A DNA stretch of 64,000 nt from Prolixibacteraceae bacterium (GCA_019459525.1 JAIBEY010000094.1:1-64000); one strand, 5' to 3'; numbered from the stretch's first letter, positions 16,795 through 26,527 are shown. Numbers and translations: made by a program. Notes: generated by a model from the letters alone, not told the origin.

Positions 16795-17043
16795 ATGCTA
16801 CATTTGAACGCTGTGAATTTGATTTACATCAAGCCCTGACTGGAGCCTTATACAATTTACCGCTGGCAGTAATGCCAACTATAAACATGAAAAGCCATAA
16901 GAGCTAAATCTCATGCCAACCGAAAATGTTTAAATGGGTACATTCCATGAGGTTGATAATTAAATTGAAAATCTGAAGCTGATACCAAATTGCGGGCATC
17001 AAAATTGAAAATTTGTACGAATAAAATACTAATACCAACAGAA
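16795..17043. other. Intergenic stretch with no visible gene
   Basis: Together with the tpiA tail this gap is 374 bp. Beyond the terminator and the degenerate repeat copy I see no ORF, hairpin or clear promoter. Confidence 0.5.
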
Positions 17044-17394
17044 ATGGATAATACCAGAATATTTAAAACCCCTTTTGCGAGTGTCTATCCGTTTTATATA
17101 CAAAAAGCAGAGAAAAAGGGACGTACCAAAGAAGAGGTAGAAACCCTTATTTTTTGGCTCACCGGATACGACAAACAAACATTGCAACAACAAATTGACC
17201 GGAACAGTGATTTTGAAACCTTTTTCGCCCAGGCACCACAAATGAATCCCAATGTTTCACAAATTACAGGCGTAATTTGCGGGTATCGTGTGGAGGAAAT
17301 CGAAGACAAGCTCATGCAAAAGATTCGTTATTTGGATAAGTTGGTGGATGAATTGGCAAAAGGAAAGACCATGGAGAAGATTCTAAGAAAGTAA
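17044..17394 (+). CDS. DUF2200 family protein
   Basis: The 116-aa protein matches DUF2200. It has the family start [19 protein letters not shown], then [21 protein letters not shown] and a C-terminal helix KGKTMEKIL. The family is small, soluble and widespread, with no established function. ATG 17044 gives the normal family N-terminus; an upstream TTG-started extension is not conserved-looking. It lies about 50 bp upstream of the disrupted prmA. Confidence 0.88.
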   Translation: MDNTRIFKTPFASVYPFYIQKAEKKGRTKEEVETLIFWLTGYDKQTLQQQIDRNSDFETFFAQAPQMNPNVSQITGVICGYRVEEIEDKLMQKIRYLDKLVDELAKGKTMEKILRK

Positions 17395-17447
17395 TGAGTC
17401 ATCCTAACCCGAAATCTGGAATTTGAAACTTGAAATTTGAATATATA

Positions 17448-18281
17448 ATGAACTATACACAAATCAGCTTTAAACTTAATCCTGACAATCAGGAAAACCG
17501 CGAAATACTGGTCGCTTTGCTTTCTGATCTTTCTTTTGAAAGTTTTGATTAAACCGAATAATTGGTGATGGGATACATTCCCGGAGAAACTGTTGATCTG
17601 GAACAAATCGGGGAAATTACCACCGCCCTACCCTTCTCCGTACATTCCGAAAATGAAATGATTCCGGACAAAAACTGGAATGAAGTGTGGGAAAAAAACT
17701 ATTTCAAACCACTGCTTATTGGAAACCGCTGCCTGGTTCGGGCGCCGTTTCATACCGAGTATGAGCCAGCCGAATTTGAACTGGTCATTGAACCCAAAAT
17801 GGCTTTCGGAACCGGAAACCATGAAACCACCACTTTGGTAGCCGGGCAAATTCTGGATATGGATTTGACTGATAAAACGGTTTTGGATATGGGTTGCGGA
17901 ACCGGAATACTTGGCATGCTGGCTTCGCTCAAAGGAGCAAAAAGTGTAACAGCTATCGACATTGATTCCTGGTCGTTCGAAAGTACTGTAGAAAATGCCC
18001 GCCTGAATAACATTTTTAACCTGGAAGCCAAATTGGGCGATGCCGGTTTGCTTGGGAATGAAACCTACGAAATCATTTTTGCCAACATCCATAAAAATGT
18101 CATCATCAACGATTTGCCAACATACGAAAGCGTTTTGCAATCGGGTGGAAAAATCTACCTGAGCGGCTTTTATACCCACGACATGCCCGATGTAAAAGCA
18201 AAAGCCGAATCATTGGGACTTCTGGAAACGGGATACCACGAAAAAAACAACTGGGTGGTGTATTTGTTTGAAAAGCCCTAA
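17448..18281 (+). pseudogene. prmA: prmA, ribosomal protein L11 methyltransferase, interrupted by two in-frame TAA codons
   Basis: From ATG 17448 the frame reads MNYTQISFKLNPDNQENREI and on to LSFESFD, then TAA (17550-17552), Thr-Glu, TAA (17559-17561), and LVMGYIPGETVD in the same frame to 18281. PrmA proteins of Bacteroidota have ESFxETExGLxAYIP here, so the first TAA sits where Glu is expected and each TAA is one base from GAA. The methyltransferase part is intact: FGTGNHETT, LDMGCGTGILGM (SAM binding) and ANIHKNVI. PrmA trimethylates ribosomal protein L11. A shortened protein could start at TTG 17562, GTG 17565 or ATG 17568, but would lack the first strands of the L11-recognition domain. 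Pseudogenisation, assembly error or internal restart are all possible. Confidence 0.8.
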
Positions 18282-18409
18282 AAACAGAGTCAGCAATCAG
18301 TCGCAGAATTACCGGGAAAGTCATTTGTAGCCATTTACAAAGTGTGATTCATGGTAAAAAGCACTTTTTCTATCAATGACAACTGAATGACTTTTAATAA
18401 CATTTCCGC

Positions 18410-19075
18410 ATGGATAAAATTGTAAAATACCTTGCCGATAATTTCGGTCGCCCCTTTACGAACAGCACCGATTCTGTGATTGCTGAAGCAATCAATGGCC
18501 TGAACCGGGAAGAACGCCATGAACTTCGCTACCGGCTTTTTAATGAAGCCCGAAAGCTGGAAATTACCAACGACGGGCAACAATCACTTTTCTGGTTGCA
18601 GAATTGTTTCGACCTGATCGATAAATTCATGTTTCGCATGCACCGGGTGCTTTTTAGCCCGGGAACCGATATTCTGGAATCCATTTCGGATTTACTGAAA
18701 CAGGCACAAAAAACGCTGGACATCTGTGTTTTTACCATTACTGACGATCGATTAGCCAACGACATATTGGATTGTTTTCGCCGTGGAATAAAAATCAGGA
18801 TTATTACCGACGACGACAAAATGTACGACCACGGTTCAGCAATCTGGGATTTGAAAAACGCCGGGATACCGGTAAAGACTGATCACTCGCGCTATCACAT
18901 GCACCACAAATTCGGGATTATTGATTCAAGAATTGTTTTCACCGGAAGCTTTAACTGGACTTACACAGCATCCAAACACAATCAGGAAAACCTGCTGATT
19001 ACAACCAACTTCGACATCAACAAACAATATTCCGAAGAATTTGAACAGCTTTGGGCCGAGATGTTTAAATTGTAA
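18410..19075 (+). CDS. Phospholipase D-like protein (single HKD motif)
   Basis: The 221-aa soluble protein has an N-terminal helical part (1-75) with no recognised fold. A single PLD domain follows (about 80-220), with the HxKxxxxD motif at His165-Lys167-Asp172 and then GSFNWT (179-184) and NQENLL. Single-HKD proteins act as dimers and include Nuc-type endonucleases and mitochondrial cardiolipin-hydrolase-like enzymes. A nuclease or phosphodiesterase role is likely, with unknown substrate. No signal peptide is visible. A bidirectional terminator follows. Confidence 0.85.
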   Translation: MDKIVKYLADNFGRPFTNSTDSVIAEAINGLNREERHELRYRLFNEARKLEITNDGQQSLFWLQNCFDLIDKFMFRMHRVLFSPGTDILESISDLLKQAQKTLDICVFTITDDRLANDILDCFRRGIKIRIITDDDKMYDHGSAIWDLKNAGIPVKTDHSRYHMHHKFGIIDSRIVFTGSFNWTYTASKHNQENLLITTNFDINKQYSEEFEQLWAEMFKL

Positions 19076-19094
19076 CCCAGCTTTTAGACATAAA

Positions 19095-19118
19095 AAAAAC
19101 CGCTTTACAGCGGTTTTT
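19095..19118. terminator. Bidirectional Rho-independent terminator
   Basis: AAAAACCGCT pairs with AGCGGTTTTT (10 bp, TTAC loop), with A-run before and T-run after. It lies between the convergent PLD-like and OmpA-like genes. Confidence 0.9.
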
Positions 19119-19140
19119 CTTAATATTTGGTTTCAAATCC

Positions 19141-19827
19141 TTATTTCACCTGCAATTCGCCACTTTGGGCTGCCTTAACCAAATCGGCATTCGCATTTAC
19201 AATAACTTCAACACGACGGTTTAAAGCGCGGTTTGCAGCAGACGTATTTTCGACCACCGGTTGAGTTTCTCCGAAGCCGGTAATCGTCAGACGCGATGCA
19301 GCCACATTTTGTCCAGTTAAATAGTTGGAAACACTTGCTGCCCGTTTTTCGGATAATTTCTGGTTTAATTCATCCGATCCGGTATCATCCGTATGCCCGT
19401 TGATGAACAGGTTCGTGTCAGGATATTTATTGAGTACTTCAGAGAATTTTTTCAGTTCCTCCTGAGATTTAGCACTCAAATCGCTCGAATTAATTTTGAA
19501 TAACAAGCCAGAATCGAAGGTAACTTTAATACTTTCGCCAACACGTTCAATTTTGGCAGCTTCCATTTCAGCCTCCATCTCTTTAGCCTGTTTATCCATG
19601 TATTTTCCGATAGCAGCGCCACCGGCACCACCAACTACCGCGCCAATTGCAGCTCCGGCAGCCGTGTTTCCGGCCAGTTTACCAATTCCGGCACCAATTA
19701 CGGCGCCTGCTCCTACTCCTATGGCAGCACCTTTACCTGTTTTGGTCCACGTTTTACAGCTAACCAGAACACTTACAATCAGTACCAACGATACTAATTT
19801 AAACATCGAATTTGCTCTCATTTTCAT
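19141..19827 (-). CDS. OmpA-family lipoprotein with glycine-zipper segment
   Basis: The 228-aa protein has a lipoprotein signal (lipobox LVSC, Cys24). A glycine-zipper stretch with GxxxG repeats (about 33-75; GAAIGVGAGAVIGAGIG) follows, then a short helix and a C-terminal OmpA domain (about 105-215). The OmpA domain includes NGHTDDTGSDELNQKLSEKR, the peptidoglycan-binding signature. It resembles YiaD/PAL-like proteins that tie the outer membrane to peptidoglycan. The start could be the ATG at 19827 or the internal Met8 (19806); both leave a usable signal peptide. Confidence 0.92.
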   Translation of the reverse strand: MKMRANSMFKLVSLVLIVSVLVSCKTWTKTGKGAAIGVGAGAVIGAGIGKLAGNTAAGAAIGAVVGGAGGAAIGKYMDKQAKEMEAEMEAAKIERVGESIKVTFDSGLLFKINSSDLSAKSQEELKKFSEVLNKYPDTNLFINGHTDDTGSDELNQKLSEKRAASVSNYLTGQNVAASRLTITGFGETQPVVENTSAANRALNRRVEVIVNANADLVKAAQSGELQVK

Positions 19828-20202
19828 ATTTTTTTATTCGGAATTTAAACACAAAATTAGAAAAATAGTTCTCAAATTAGAAAAATAAAAACAGCCCAAA
19901 ACCATAATATTACTGAAAACAAAGACATAAATCTTAGTGCATTTTTAGAAGATCTGGTACTATTTTCCAACTGCTGACCGTACCAATTTTCAATTGAATG
20001 TCTTTTCCTCCGGAGTATAAAACCCCAATTAATGTACATTGACGCCGGACAACAAGGTGGTGATACCAGAAATACAGATGTAAATCTGAAATAGTTTTTA
20101 ATGGCTGAATGGCTAAAATACTGTTTCAAGCCGTATATTTGCCCTACGCCAGCAATCGATTGCCCGGATTAAAGAATTTAACTCAACTCAATAACTAACA
20201 TC
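19828..20202. other. Divergent intergenic region (OmpA-like / YhcH)
   Basis: The 375-bp gap lies between divergent genes. It holds a TATATTTG (-7-like) sequence at 20134-20141 facing the YhcH gene. Otherwise it is AT-rich with no convincing gene; a minus-strand 85-codon frame at 19872-20129 lacks coding character. Confidence 0.5.
20134..20141 (+). promoter_or_regulatory. Possible -7 box (TAnnTTTG) for the YhcH gene
   Basis: TATATTTG fits TAnnTTTG, 61 bp before the ATG at 20203. The -33 partner is not clear. Confidence 0.35.
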
Positions 20203-20652
20203 ATGATTCTTGATAAACTTGAAAATGCAGCCTTTTATTCAGGTATCAGCGAAAATCTGAAAAAAGGCTTTGAATACCTTAAAAATACTGACTTAACGAC
20301 GGTTGAAGTTGGTCGTTACGAAATTGATGAGAACAACGTATTTGCCCTAGTAAGCGAATACGACAGCAAAAAGCCTGTAGATTGCAGGCTCGAAGCCCAC
20401 CAGGTTTATGCCGATATTCAATACATCGTTTCAGGAAAAGAAGCCATTGGTTTTGCCACGCTAAACGGACAAGCCATAACTTCGGAATACAATCCGGACA
20501 AAGACATTGTTTTCTTTTCAGGAGAAACAACTCCGTTGATTCTTGAAGCTGGCATGTTCGCTGTTTTTTATCCGCAGGATGTTCATCGTCCGTGTATGCA
20601 AATTAACGGACCCGAGAAAGTGAAAAAGGTAGTAATAAAAGTAAAAATATAA
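20203..20652 (+). CDS. YhcH/YjgK/YiaL family protein (DUF386)
   Basis: The 149-aa cupin-like protein matches the YhcH/EbgC-beta group. Family landmarks are EYDSKKPVDCRLEAHQVYADIQYIVSG split by short turns, then FYPQDVHRPC (metal-binding His). Family members are linked to sialic-acid and other sugar catabolism, possibly as sugar anomerases. No sialic-acid genes are nearby, so the substrate is open. Confidence 0.88.
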   Translation: MILDKLENAAFYSGISENLKKGFEYLKNTDLTTVEVGRYEIDENNVFALVSEYDSKKPVDCRLEAHQVYADIQYIVSGKEAIGFATLNGQAITSEYNPDKDIVFFSGETTPLILEAGMFAVFYPQDVHRPCMQINGPEKVKKVVIKVKI

Positions 20653-20660
20653 GATTTTGC

Positions 20661-20688
20661 GCAGAGATACACGGCTGTGGATCTCTGC
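20661..20688. other. Intergenic hairpin GCAGAGAT/ATCTCTGC
   Basis: An 8-bp perfect stem with a 12-nt loop lies right after the YhcH stop. It lacks a T-run and so may be an mRNA-processing or stability hairpin rather than a terminator. Confidence 0.35.
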
Positions 20689-20718
20689 CAAGGTAACCTA
20701 AACAACTAAAAAATACGA

Positions 20719-21687
20719 ATGAAACACGCCAAACTAACACTGAAACTGGCACTGCTGCTCTTCATTTTCAGCCTGAAAATGAATGCGCAGGAACGATACA
20801 AGGATGAAATTACGGACTCTGTCAGGATGGGAACTTTCACCTATGCTTTCAAAGATGGAAAATCGCTCGATTTAGATGTTTACTCTCCGGCAATTGACAG
20901 CAAAACCAACCGGCCTTTATTTTTCTACGTTCATGGCGGAGGTTTTTCCGGAGGAAAACGGAACGATCCAGGAAGTCAAGCCTTTTGCAGAAAACTGGCG
21001 AAACATGGTTATGTAGTTTCGTCGATTTCGTACAGGCTTACCCGCCAGGGAACCGCAACTGCTTTTGGCTGCGACTGCCCGGCTGTTGATAAGCTGAATA
21101 CGTTTAACGAGGCTGTTGAAGATCTTCAGGACGCCACGTTCTTCATGATCAAGAATCGTGAAAAAATGGGGATTGATCCGCAAAAAATCATTATTTCAGG
21201 AAGCAGCGCCGGTGCCGAAACCGTGCTGAATGCAGCCTACCAGCCACCCTACTGCTATGGGCTCGACAGTGGGCCGGTGTCGTATGCAGCAGTAATTTCG
21301 ATGGCCGGGGCCATTCCTGACACATCCAGAATTTACAAGGAATCAGCCATCCCATCCCTCCTGTTCCATGGCACCTGCGACAATCTGGTTCCATACGCCT
21401 CGGCCTCGCATCACTACTGCAAAGAATCGCAACCCGGATACCTGGTTTTGCACGGCGCTTACACCATTGCCGAAAAACTAAAAAAACTGGGAACTCCCTA
21501 CTGGCTTTATACCTATTGCAATGCGGCCCACGAAATTGCCGGAAAACCGATGACAGCCAACTTTAGCGAAATTGTTGATTTTTGTTACTCGTACGTGGTT
21601 AACAAAGGAACCGAGCAAAAAACAACAGTGATTAAATCTGAAAATAAATCTTGTGAATATCAAACATTTAACTTTTGTACCGAATGA
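20719..21687 (+). CDS. Exported alpha/beta-hydrolase (carboxylesterase/lipase type)
   Basis: The 322-aa protein has a signal peptide (cleavage near MNAQ). The esterase fold carries an oxyanion-hole HGGG (72-75), a nucleophile elbow GSSAG (Ser163), an Asp in GTCDNLVP and a His in NAAHEIAG. Two closely spaced cysteines (FGCDCP) may form a disulfide. It is a likely periplasmic carbohydrate- or lipid-ester hydrolase. Its TGA overlaps the ATG of the next gene (ATGA), so the two are co-translated. Confidence 0.88.
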   Translation: MKHAKLTLKLALLLFIFSLKMNAQERYKDEITDSVRMGTFTYAFKDGKSLDLDVYSPAIDSKTNRPLFFYVHGGGFSGGKRNDPGSQAFCRKLAKHGYVVSSISYRLTRQGTATAFGCDCPAVDKLNTFNEAVEDLQDATFFMIKNREKMGIDPQKIIISGSSAGAETVLNAAYQPPYCYGLDSGPVSYAAVISMAGAIPDTSRIYKESAIPSLLFHGTCDNLVPYASASHHYCKESQPGYLVLHGAYTIAEKLKKLGTPYWLYTYCNAAHEIAGKPMTANFSEIVDFCYSYVVNKGTEQKTTVIKSENKSCEYQTFNFCTE

Positions 21688-22523
21688 AACGTTTCTTTTT
21701 TATCATTTTAATTTTTGCCAGTAACATCATTATGGCCCAGCAAATAAATATCATCAGTTATAACATTCGCTTTAACAATCCGGGCGACGGCGTAAATGCC
21801 TGGCCAAACCGCAGTTCGCAGGTTGCCGCATTACTCAACTTTCATCAGGCTGATATTTTTGGGCTGCAAGAAGCCCTGATTGGCCAGATTGAAGACATTC
21901 ATGCTCAAATGCCACAGATGAAATGGGTTGGCGTTGGCCGCGACGATGGAGAAAAAGCTGGCGAGTTCTCTCCGCTTTTCTACAATTCAGAGAAATTTAC
22001 TGCGCTTAAAAGTGGCGGATTCTGGCTGTCAGAAACTCCTGAAAAACCCGGATTAGGTTGGGATGCAGCTTGTAACAGGGTTTGTTCATGGCTCCTGCTG
22101 AAAGAAAATAAAAGCAAGAAAAAATTCATGGTTTTTAATACCCATTTCGACCATATGGGCGTGAAGGCCAGAACAGAATCAGCCAGACTTATTCTTCGAA
22201 AAATTAAAGCATTAAACCCATCAGGATTCCCCGTCATCCTCACTGGTGACTTTAACCTGACCCCGGAACAAGAGCCTATTTCGGTAATTACAAGCGAATT
22301 ACAAGATTCACGTTCAATTACCAAACAAGCGGCTTATGGCCCAACCGGAACCTTCAACGGATTTAAATTCGACAGCCCGCTCAAAGACCGCATCGATTAT
22401 GTGTTTGTAAGTAACTCTATTGAAGTAAAACGCTATGGCGTACTTACCGACTCCAAAGACCTGCGGTATCCATCCGACCATTTACCGGTTTTCGTGAATT
22501 TGGAATTAAAGGCAGCAAAGTAG
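21684..22523 (+). CDS. Exported endonuclease/exonuclease/phosphatase family hydrolase
   Basis: The 279-aa protein has a signal peptide (cleavage near IMAQ) and the EEP fold. Visible landmarks are SYNIRFNNPGDG, DIFGLQEA (metal-binding Glu), NTHFDHMG, LTGDFNLTPEQ and PSDHLPVF (catalytic Asp-His). Secreted members of this family hydrolyse phosphodiesters or phosphomonoesters, including nucleic acids, sphingomyelin and inositol phosphates. ATG 21684 overlaps the stop of the esterase gene by 4 bp, supporting this start. Confidence 0.9.
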   Translation: MKRFFFIILIFASNIIMAQQINIISYNIRFNNPGDGVNAWPNRSSQVAALLNFHQADIFGLQEALIGQIEDIHAQMPQMKWVGVGRDDGEKAGEFSPLFYNSEKFTALKSGGFWLSETPEKPGLGWDAACNRVCSWLLLKENKSKKKFMVFNTHFDHMGVKARTESARLILRKIKALNPSGFPVILTGDFNLTPEQEPISVITSELQDSRSITKQAAYGPTGTFNGFKFDSPLKDRIDYVFVSNSIEVKRYGVLTDSKDLRYPSDHLPVFVNLELKAAK

Positions 22524-22570
22524 GACCCGTTTTACTGAACAATTTCATCTTGAATTTGCTTTCATAGTTC

Positions 22571-23626
22571 ATGAAAGTAGATTTTATAATTGTGGGACAA
22601 GGGCTCGCCGGAACGTTGCTTGCAAACGAACTTTTCAGGCAAAATAAAACAGTGATGGTTTTTGATGATCCGGTGCGGCCTAAAGCTTCATCGGTTGCGG
22701 CAGGTTTAATCAATCCGGTAGTTTTTCGCCGGATGACCAAAAGCTGGCTGGTTGATGAAGCTTTTCCACAAATGGAATCGGCCTACATGCAACTCGGGGA
22801 ATTACTGCACAGGCAATTGTATTTTCCGGGTCAAATGTTGAAAGTCGTACGCGAAGACCTTGTTGATTTATGGAAAAACAAAACCTTCGCCAATCATTTG
22901 GAGTCCTATTTAAATGCCGATCCTGATTTTAATCTCGAGAACAAGTATTTCACAAAGGCCTTTAGCTTTTGTTGCGTTAATAAATCCGGACGTGTTGACA
23001 TACAATCGCTTATTCATTCGTTTTCAGCATTCCTTCAGGAGCAAAATTCGCTCAGAAAAATAGAATTTGACTACCAAAAACTGACCTTAGAAACAGACGG
23101 GGTTACTTATGGGGACCTGCGGGCTGAAAAGATCATCTTTTGCGAGGGATCGTCGGCTTCTGAAAATCCATTTTTCAAAAAACTCAGCTTTAAACACTCG
23201 AAAGGCGAGTTGCTTGAATTAAAGATTTCAGGATTAAACCTGGATAAAATAGTGAGTGATGAAGTATTTGTAATGCCAATTGGCAATGACCGGTATAAAG
23301 TTGGGGCAACATATAGCTGGGATAAATTAAATTGGGAAACGACCCATTCTGCACGTGGGGAATTACTAAGCAAACTTGGAAAGATCATTTCGATAAATCC
23401 GGAAATTGTAAACCAGAAAGCGGGAATACGACCAACGATGCACGACCGGAAACCGGTGATTGGACTACTTCCTGATAATCCGCAAATCGGAATTTTTAAC
23501 GGACTGGGATCGAAAGGAGTATTGTTAAGCCCTTATTTTGCCCAACAATTTGCCCAATACCTGAGCGGGAAAACAGGTTATATTCATCCTGGAGCTAATA
23601 TTATCCGATACTTCAGGCGCAAATAA
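22571..23626 (+). CDS. FAD-dependent oxidoreductase, DAO/glycine-oxidase-like
   Basis: The 351-aa soluble protein starts with a Rossmann dinucleotide fold (DFIIVGQGLAGTLLANEL) and has the D-amino-acid-oxidase family layout. SSVAAGLINPVVFRR follows, then a substrate domain and a C-terminal GIRPTMHDRKPVIGLLPD and NGLGSKGVLLSPYFA flavin-contact segment. This resembles the oxidoreductase half of MnmC and ThiO-type oxidases. The substrate is not evident and no thiamine or tRNA-modification genes are adjacent. Confidence 0.87.
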   Translation: MKVDFIIVGQGLAGTLLANELFRQNKTVMVFDDPVRPKASSVAAGLINPVVFRRMTKSWLVDEAFPQMESAYMQLGELLHRQLYFPGQMLKVVREDLVDLWKNKTFANHLESYLNADPDFNLENKYFTKAFSFCCVNKSGRVDIQSLIHSFSAFLQEQNSLRKIEFDYQKLTLETDGVTYGDLRAEKIIFCEGSSASENPFFKKLSFKHSKGELLELKISGLNLDKIVSDEVFVMPIGNDRYKVGATYSWDKLNWETTHSARGELLSKLGKIISINPEIVNQKAGIRPTMHDRKPVIGLLPDNPQIGIFNGLGSKGVLLSPYFAQQFAQYLSGKTGYIHPGANIIRYFRRK

Positions 23627-23710
23627 AACCAATTACAAACACGCGAAATAATCAGCATTAAAATCTCAGTTTCATTAGTAGTTTTTGATGGATAAATCAT
23701 GGCTATTTCA

Positions 23711-23718
23711 TATTTTTG
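23711..23718 (+). promoter_or_regulatory. Likely -7 box (TAnnTTTG) for the GH2 gene
   Basis: TATTTTTG fits TAnnTTTG, and TTTG occurs upstream at 23684-23687 (spacing 23 bp, slightly longer than the usual 19-21). The box overlaps an upstream possible start at 23716 and so supports ATG 23749. Confidence 0.5.
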
Positions 23719-23748
23719 AAGACCAAGTCCAATCGTAATCAAAAGATC

Positions 23749-26511
23749 ATGAAACTATTCTTTTCAGCATTTCTTACCCTTTACCTTTTAAGTATTTCGT
23801 TCATTCAAGCGCAAAAAACTGAAATTCAATTCTTATCCGGAACTGGAAGCGACCAAACCGTTAACTGGGATTTTTTCTGTACGGAAGGACGTAATTCGGG
23901 TAAATGGACCCAGATTCCGGTTCCGTCAAACTGGGAACTTCAGGGTTTTGGCACATACAATTACGGCCACGATAAAGACGAAGCGCGTGGCAAGGAGATG
24001 GGCTTGTATAAGTATGAATTTCTGGTACCGAAAGAATGGAAAAACAAGCAGGTCAGTATTGTTTTTGATGGATCGATGACCGATACGAAGGTTAAAATCA
24101 ATGGCACTTCGGCGGGGAAACTGCATCAGGGAAGTTTTTACCGCTTTAGGTACGACATTAGCGAATTGCTTAAATACGGAAAAGAAAACCTGCTTGAAGT
24201 TTCGGTAGCTAAACATTCGGAAAACGAAGGCGTAAATGAAGCTGAGCGCCGATGCGATTTTTGGATTTTTGGCGGGATTTTCCGGCCTGTTTTCCTGGAA
24301 GCCAAACCGCGTACCAATATGGAACGTATCGCTTTGGATGCCAAAGCGGATGGATCTTTCAGCATGGATGTTTACCTGAATAATATCCGTGAGCGGATGG
24401 AAATAAAAGCTCAGTTAAAAACACTTTCCGGAGAACCTGTCAGCTCTCCGTTTTCAGTTATTCTGAGCCAGAATCAAACCGTTGCACATTTACAAACTTT
24501 TGCCGAAAACATCAAATCATGGACACCCGAGTCGCCAAACCGGTATCGCGTTGACATACAACTGATCGACTACCTGGATATTGTACATGAAGTCACCGAA
24601 AAATTTGGGTTCCGCACGGTCGAATTACGCGAAAGCGATGGCATTTATGTGAATGGAGAAAAAGTCATGTTCAAAGGTGTTTGTCACCATTCGTTCAGGC
24701 CCAATACCGGCCGTACCTTAAATAAACAAATTAGCATTGCTGATGTAAATACGATTAAAGAAATGAACATGAATGCCGTGCGCATGTCGCATTATCCGCC
24801 TGATGATCATTTTCTGGATGTTTGCGATTCACTTGGGTTGTTCGTGCTCGATGAACTGGCTGGCTGGCAAACCGCCTACGACACGCGTGTTGGCTCGGTT
24901 TTGGCCCGGGAAATGCTGGTTAAAGACATCAATCACCCATCGATTGTGGTTTGGGACAATGGCAACGAAGGTGGTTGGAATACCGAACTCGATCATTTTT
25001 TCGATGAACTCGACCCGCAAAAACGACCGCTTATTCATCCCTGGGCTGAATTTCGGGGTACCGACACCCAGCATTACAAAGACTACAATTATGGAGTTGG
25101 AACCCACCAGCAAGGTAAAAACATTGTTTTTCCTACTGAATTTTTGCATGGCTTGTACGATGGCGGCCACGGTGCAGGGCTGGAAGATTACTGGAACCTG
25201 ATGCTGGATAACCCTTTATCTGCCGGAGGTTTCCTGTGGGATTATGCTGACGAAGCCGTTGTGAGAACCGATAAAAATGGGCAACTCGATACCGACGGAA
25301 ACCATGCTCCTGACGGAATCGTTGGCCCTTACCTCGAAAAAGAAGGCAGTTATTACGCGATTAAAGAAATTTGGTCGCCCGTTTTCTTTGGTACCCGATA
25401 TATCGCATCTTCGTTCAATGGCGAATTTCCGATTGAAAACCGGTATCTCTATACGAACCTGAAAGACTGTAAATTCATGTACAGGCTGGTTGATTTGCCT
25501 AAGCCTGATGAAACTTCGGAAAAAATAAACGAAACCGGTATAATAGAATCGCCCGACCTTGCCCCCGGTCAAAAAGGGAAACTCCGAATGTTTATGCCAG
25601 TTCATTTCTTTAATAACGATGTTCTTTATATAACCGCCACCGATCCGGGTGGCCGCGAGATTTTCACCTGGAGCTGGCCGATTAAAAAGAACCAGGCTAT
25701 TGCTGAAGAAATTGTTGCAACCGATAAAACTGGCAAAATCAGAATCATTGAAGATTCGATGGGGCTAACTGCGCAAATCAACGAGCTTTCGTTCAAATGG
25801 GATAAAAAGACAGGCTTTCTGTCAGGTGTAAAAAACGAGAATCAGAGCATTCGATTTATCAACGGCCCTATGCCAGCAACCGGATCTGCCGAATTTCAGG
25901 AAATCAAAAACTATTCAGAAGGTTCAAATCACATCATCGAGTGCATTTACAAAGGCGATCTGAAAAAAGTAAAATGGACGATCGTTGCTTCCGGCTGGCT
26001 AAAACTGGAAGTAACCTACAAGGCTCCCTACCAAAATAAATTCATGGGCATAAGCTTCGATTATCCTGAAGATCAGGTTTCAGGAATTCGCTGGATGGGT
26101 TACGGGCCATACCGCGTCTGGAAAAACCGTATGAAAGGGAATACATTGAACGTTTGGGAGAAAGCTTACAACAATACCATTACCGGAGAAAGCTGGAATT
26201 ACCCTGAATTTAAAGGCTATCACCGCAATTTTAGCTGGGCAACGATTCAATCGAAAGAACAGAATTTCACGATTGTTTGTCCCGACGAAGATGTGTTCCT
26301 TCGGCTATTTACTCCGGAAAAACCGCATGGCGCCACAAACGACAACACTTCGCCTGAATTTCCTGCTGGCAACATTTCCTTTCTGCATGGCATAAACCCA
26401 ATCGGCACCAAATTTACCAAAGCCGAAACATTGGGTCCAATGAGTCAACCCAACATGTTTTTATACGAGAAAAACCTGACGCTCTGGTTTAATTTTTACA
26501 AAACCGAATAA
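23749..26511 (+). CDS. Glycoside hydrolase family 2, beta-galactosidase-like, exported
   Basis: The 920-aa protein has a signal peptide and the GH2 layout: a sugar-binding jelly roll (about 30-185), an Ig-like domain (190-290), a TIM barrel (about 295-560) and C-terminal beta domains. In the barrel are GVCHHSF, NAVRMSHYPP and WDNGNEGGWN, with Glu407 as likely acid/base. FPTEFLHG follows, with Glu464 where the nucleophile is expected. GH2 members include beta-galactosidases, beta-mannosidases and glucuronidases; the substrate cannot be set from motifs alone. It stands alone with its own promoter box and terminator. Confidence 0.92.
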   Translation: MKLFFSAFLTLYLLSISFIQAQKTEIQFLSGTGSDQTVNWDFFCTEGRNSGKWTQIPVPSNWELQGFGTYNYGHDKDEARGKEMGLYKYEFLVPKEWKNKQVSIVFDGSMTDTKVKINGTSAGKLHQGSFYRFRYDISELLKYGKENLLEVSVAKHSENEGVNEAERRCDFWIFGGIFRPVFLEAKPRTNMERIALDAKADGSFSMDVYLNNIRERMEIKAQLKTLSGEPVSSPFSVILSQNQTVAHLQTFAENIKSWTPESPNRYRVDIQLIDYLDIVHEVTEKFGFRTVELRESDGIYVNGEKVMFKGVCHHSFRPNTGRTLNKQISIADVNTIKEMNMNAVRMSHYPPDDHFLDVCDSLGLFVLDELAGWQTAYDTRVGSVLAREMLVKDINHPSIVVWDNGNEGGWNTELDHFFDELDPQKRPLIHPWAEFRGTDTQHYKDYNYGVGTHQQGKNIVFPTEFLHGLYDGGHGAGLEDYWNLMLDNPLSAGGFLWDYADEAVVRTDKNGQLDTDGNHAPDGIVGPYLEKEGSYYAIKEIWSPVFFGTRYIASSFNGEFPIENRYLYTNLKDCKFMYRLVDLPKPDETSEKINETGIIESPDLAPGQKGKLRMFMPVHFFNNDVLYITATDPGGREIFTWSWPIKKNQAIAEEIVATDKTGKIRIIEDSMGLTAQINELSFKWDKKTGFLSGVKNENQSIRFINGPMPATGSAEFQEIKNYSEGSNHIIECIYKGDLKKVKWTIVASGWLKLEVTYKAPYQNKFMGISFDYPEDQVSGIRWMGYGPYRVWKNRMKGNTLNVWEKAYNNTITGESWNYPEFKGYHRNFSWATIQSKEQNFTIVCPDEDVFLRLFTPEKPHGATNDNTSPEFPAGNISFLHGINPIGTKFTKAETLGPMSQPNMFLYEKNLTLWFNFYKTE

Positions 26512-26527
26512 CTGAAGCTAAAACAAG

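Noticed and set aside
17550-17561. Selenocysteine or pyrrolysine recoding in prmA
   Set aside because: The codons are TAA, whereas those systems use TGA and TAG; no recoding hairpin was noticed, and TAA ends many intact genes in this window.
19872-20129. 85-codon minus-strand frame between the OmpA-like and YhcH genes
   Set aside because: Cys/aromatic-rich with no family, no conserved-looking motif and it overlaps the expected promoter region of the YhcH gene.
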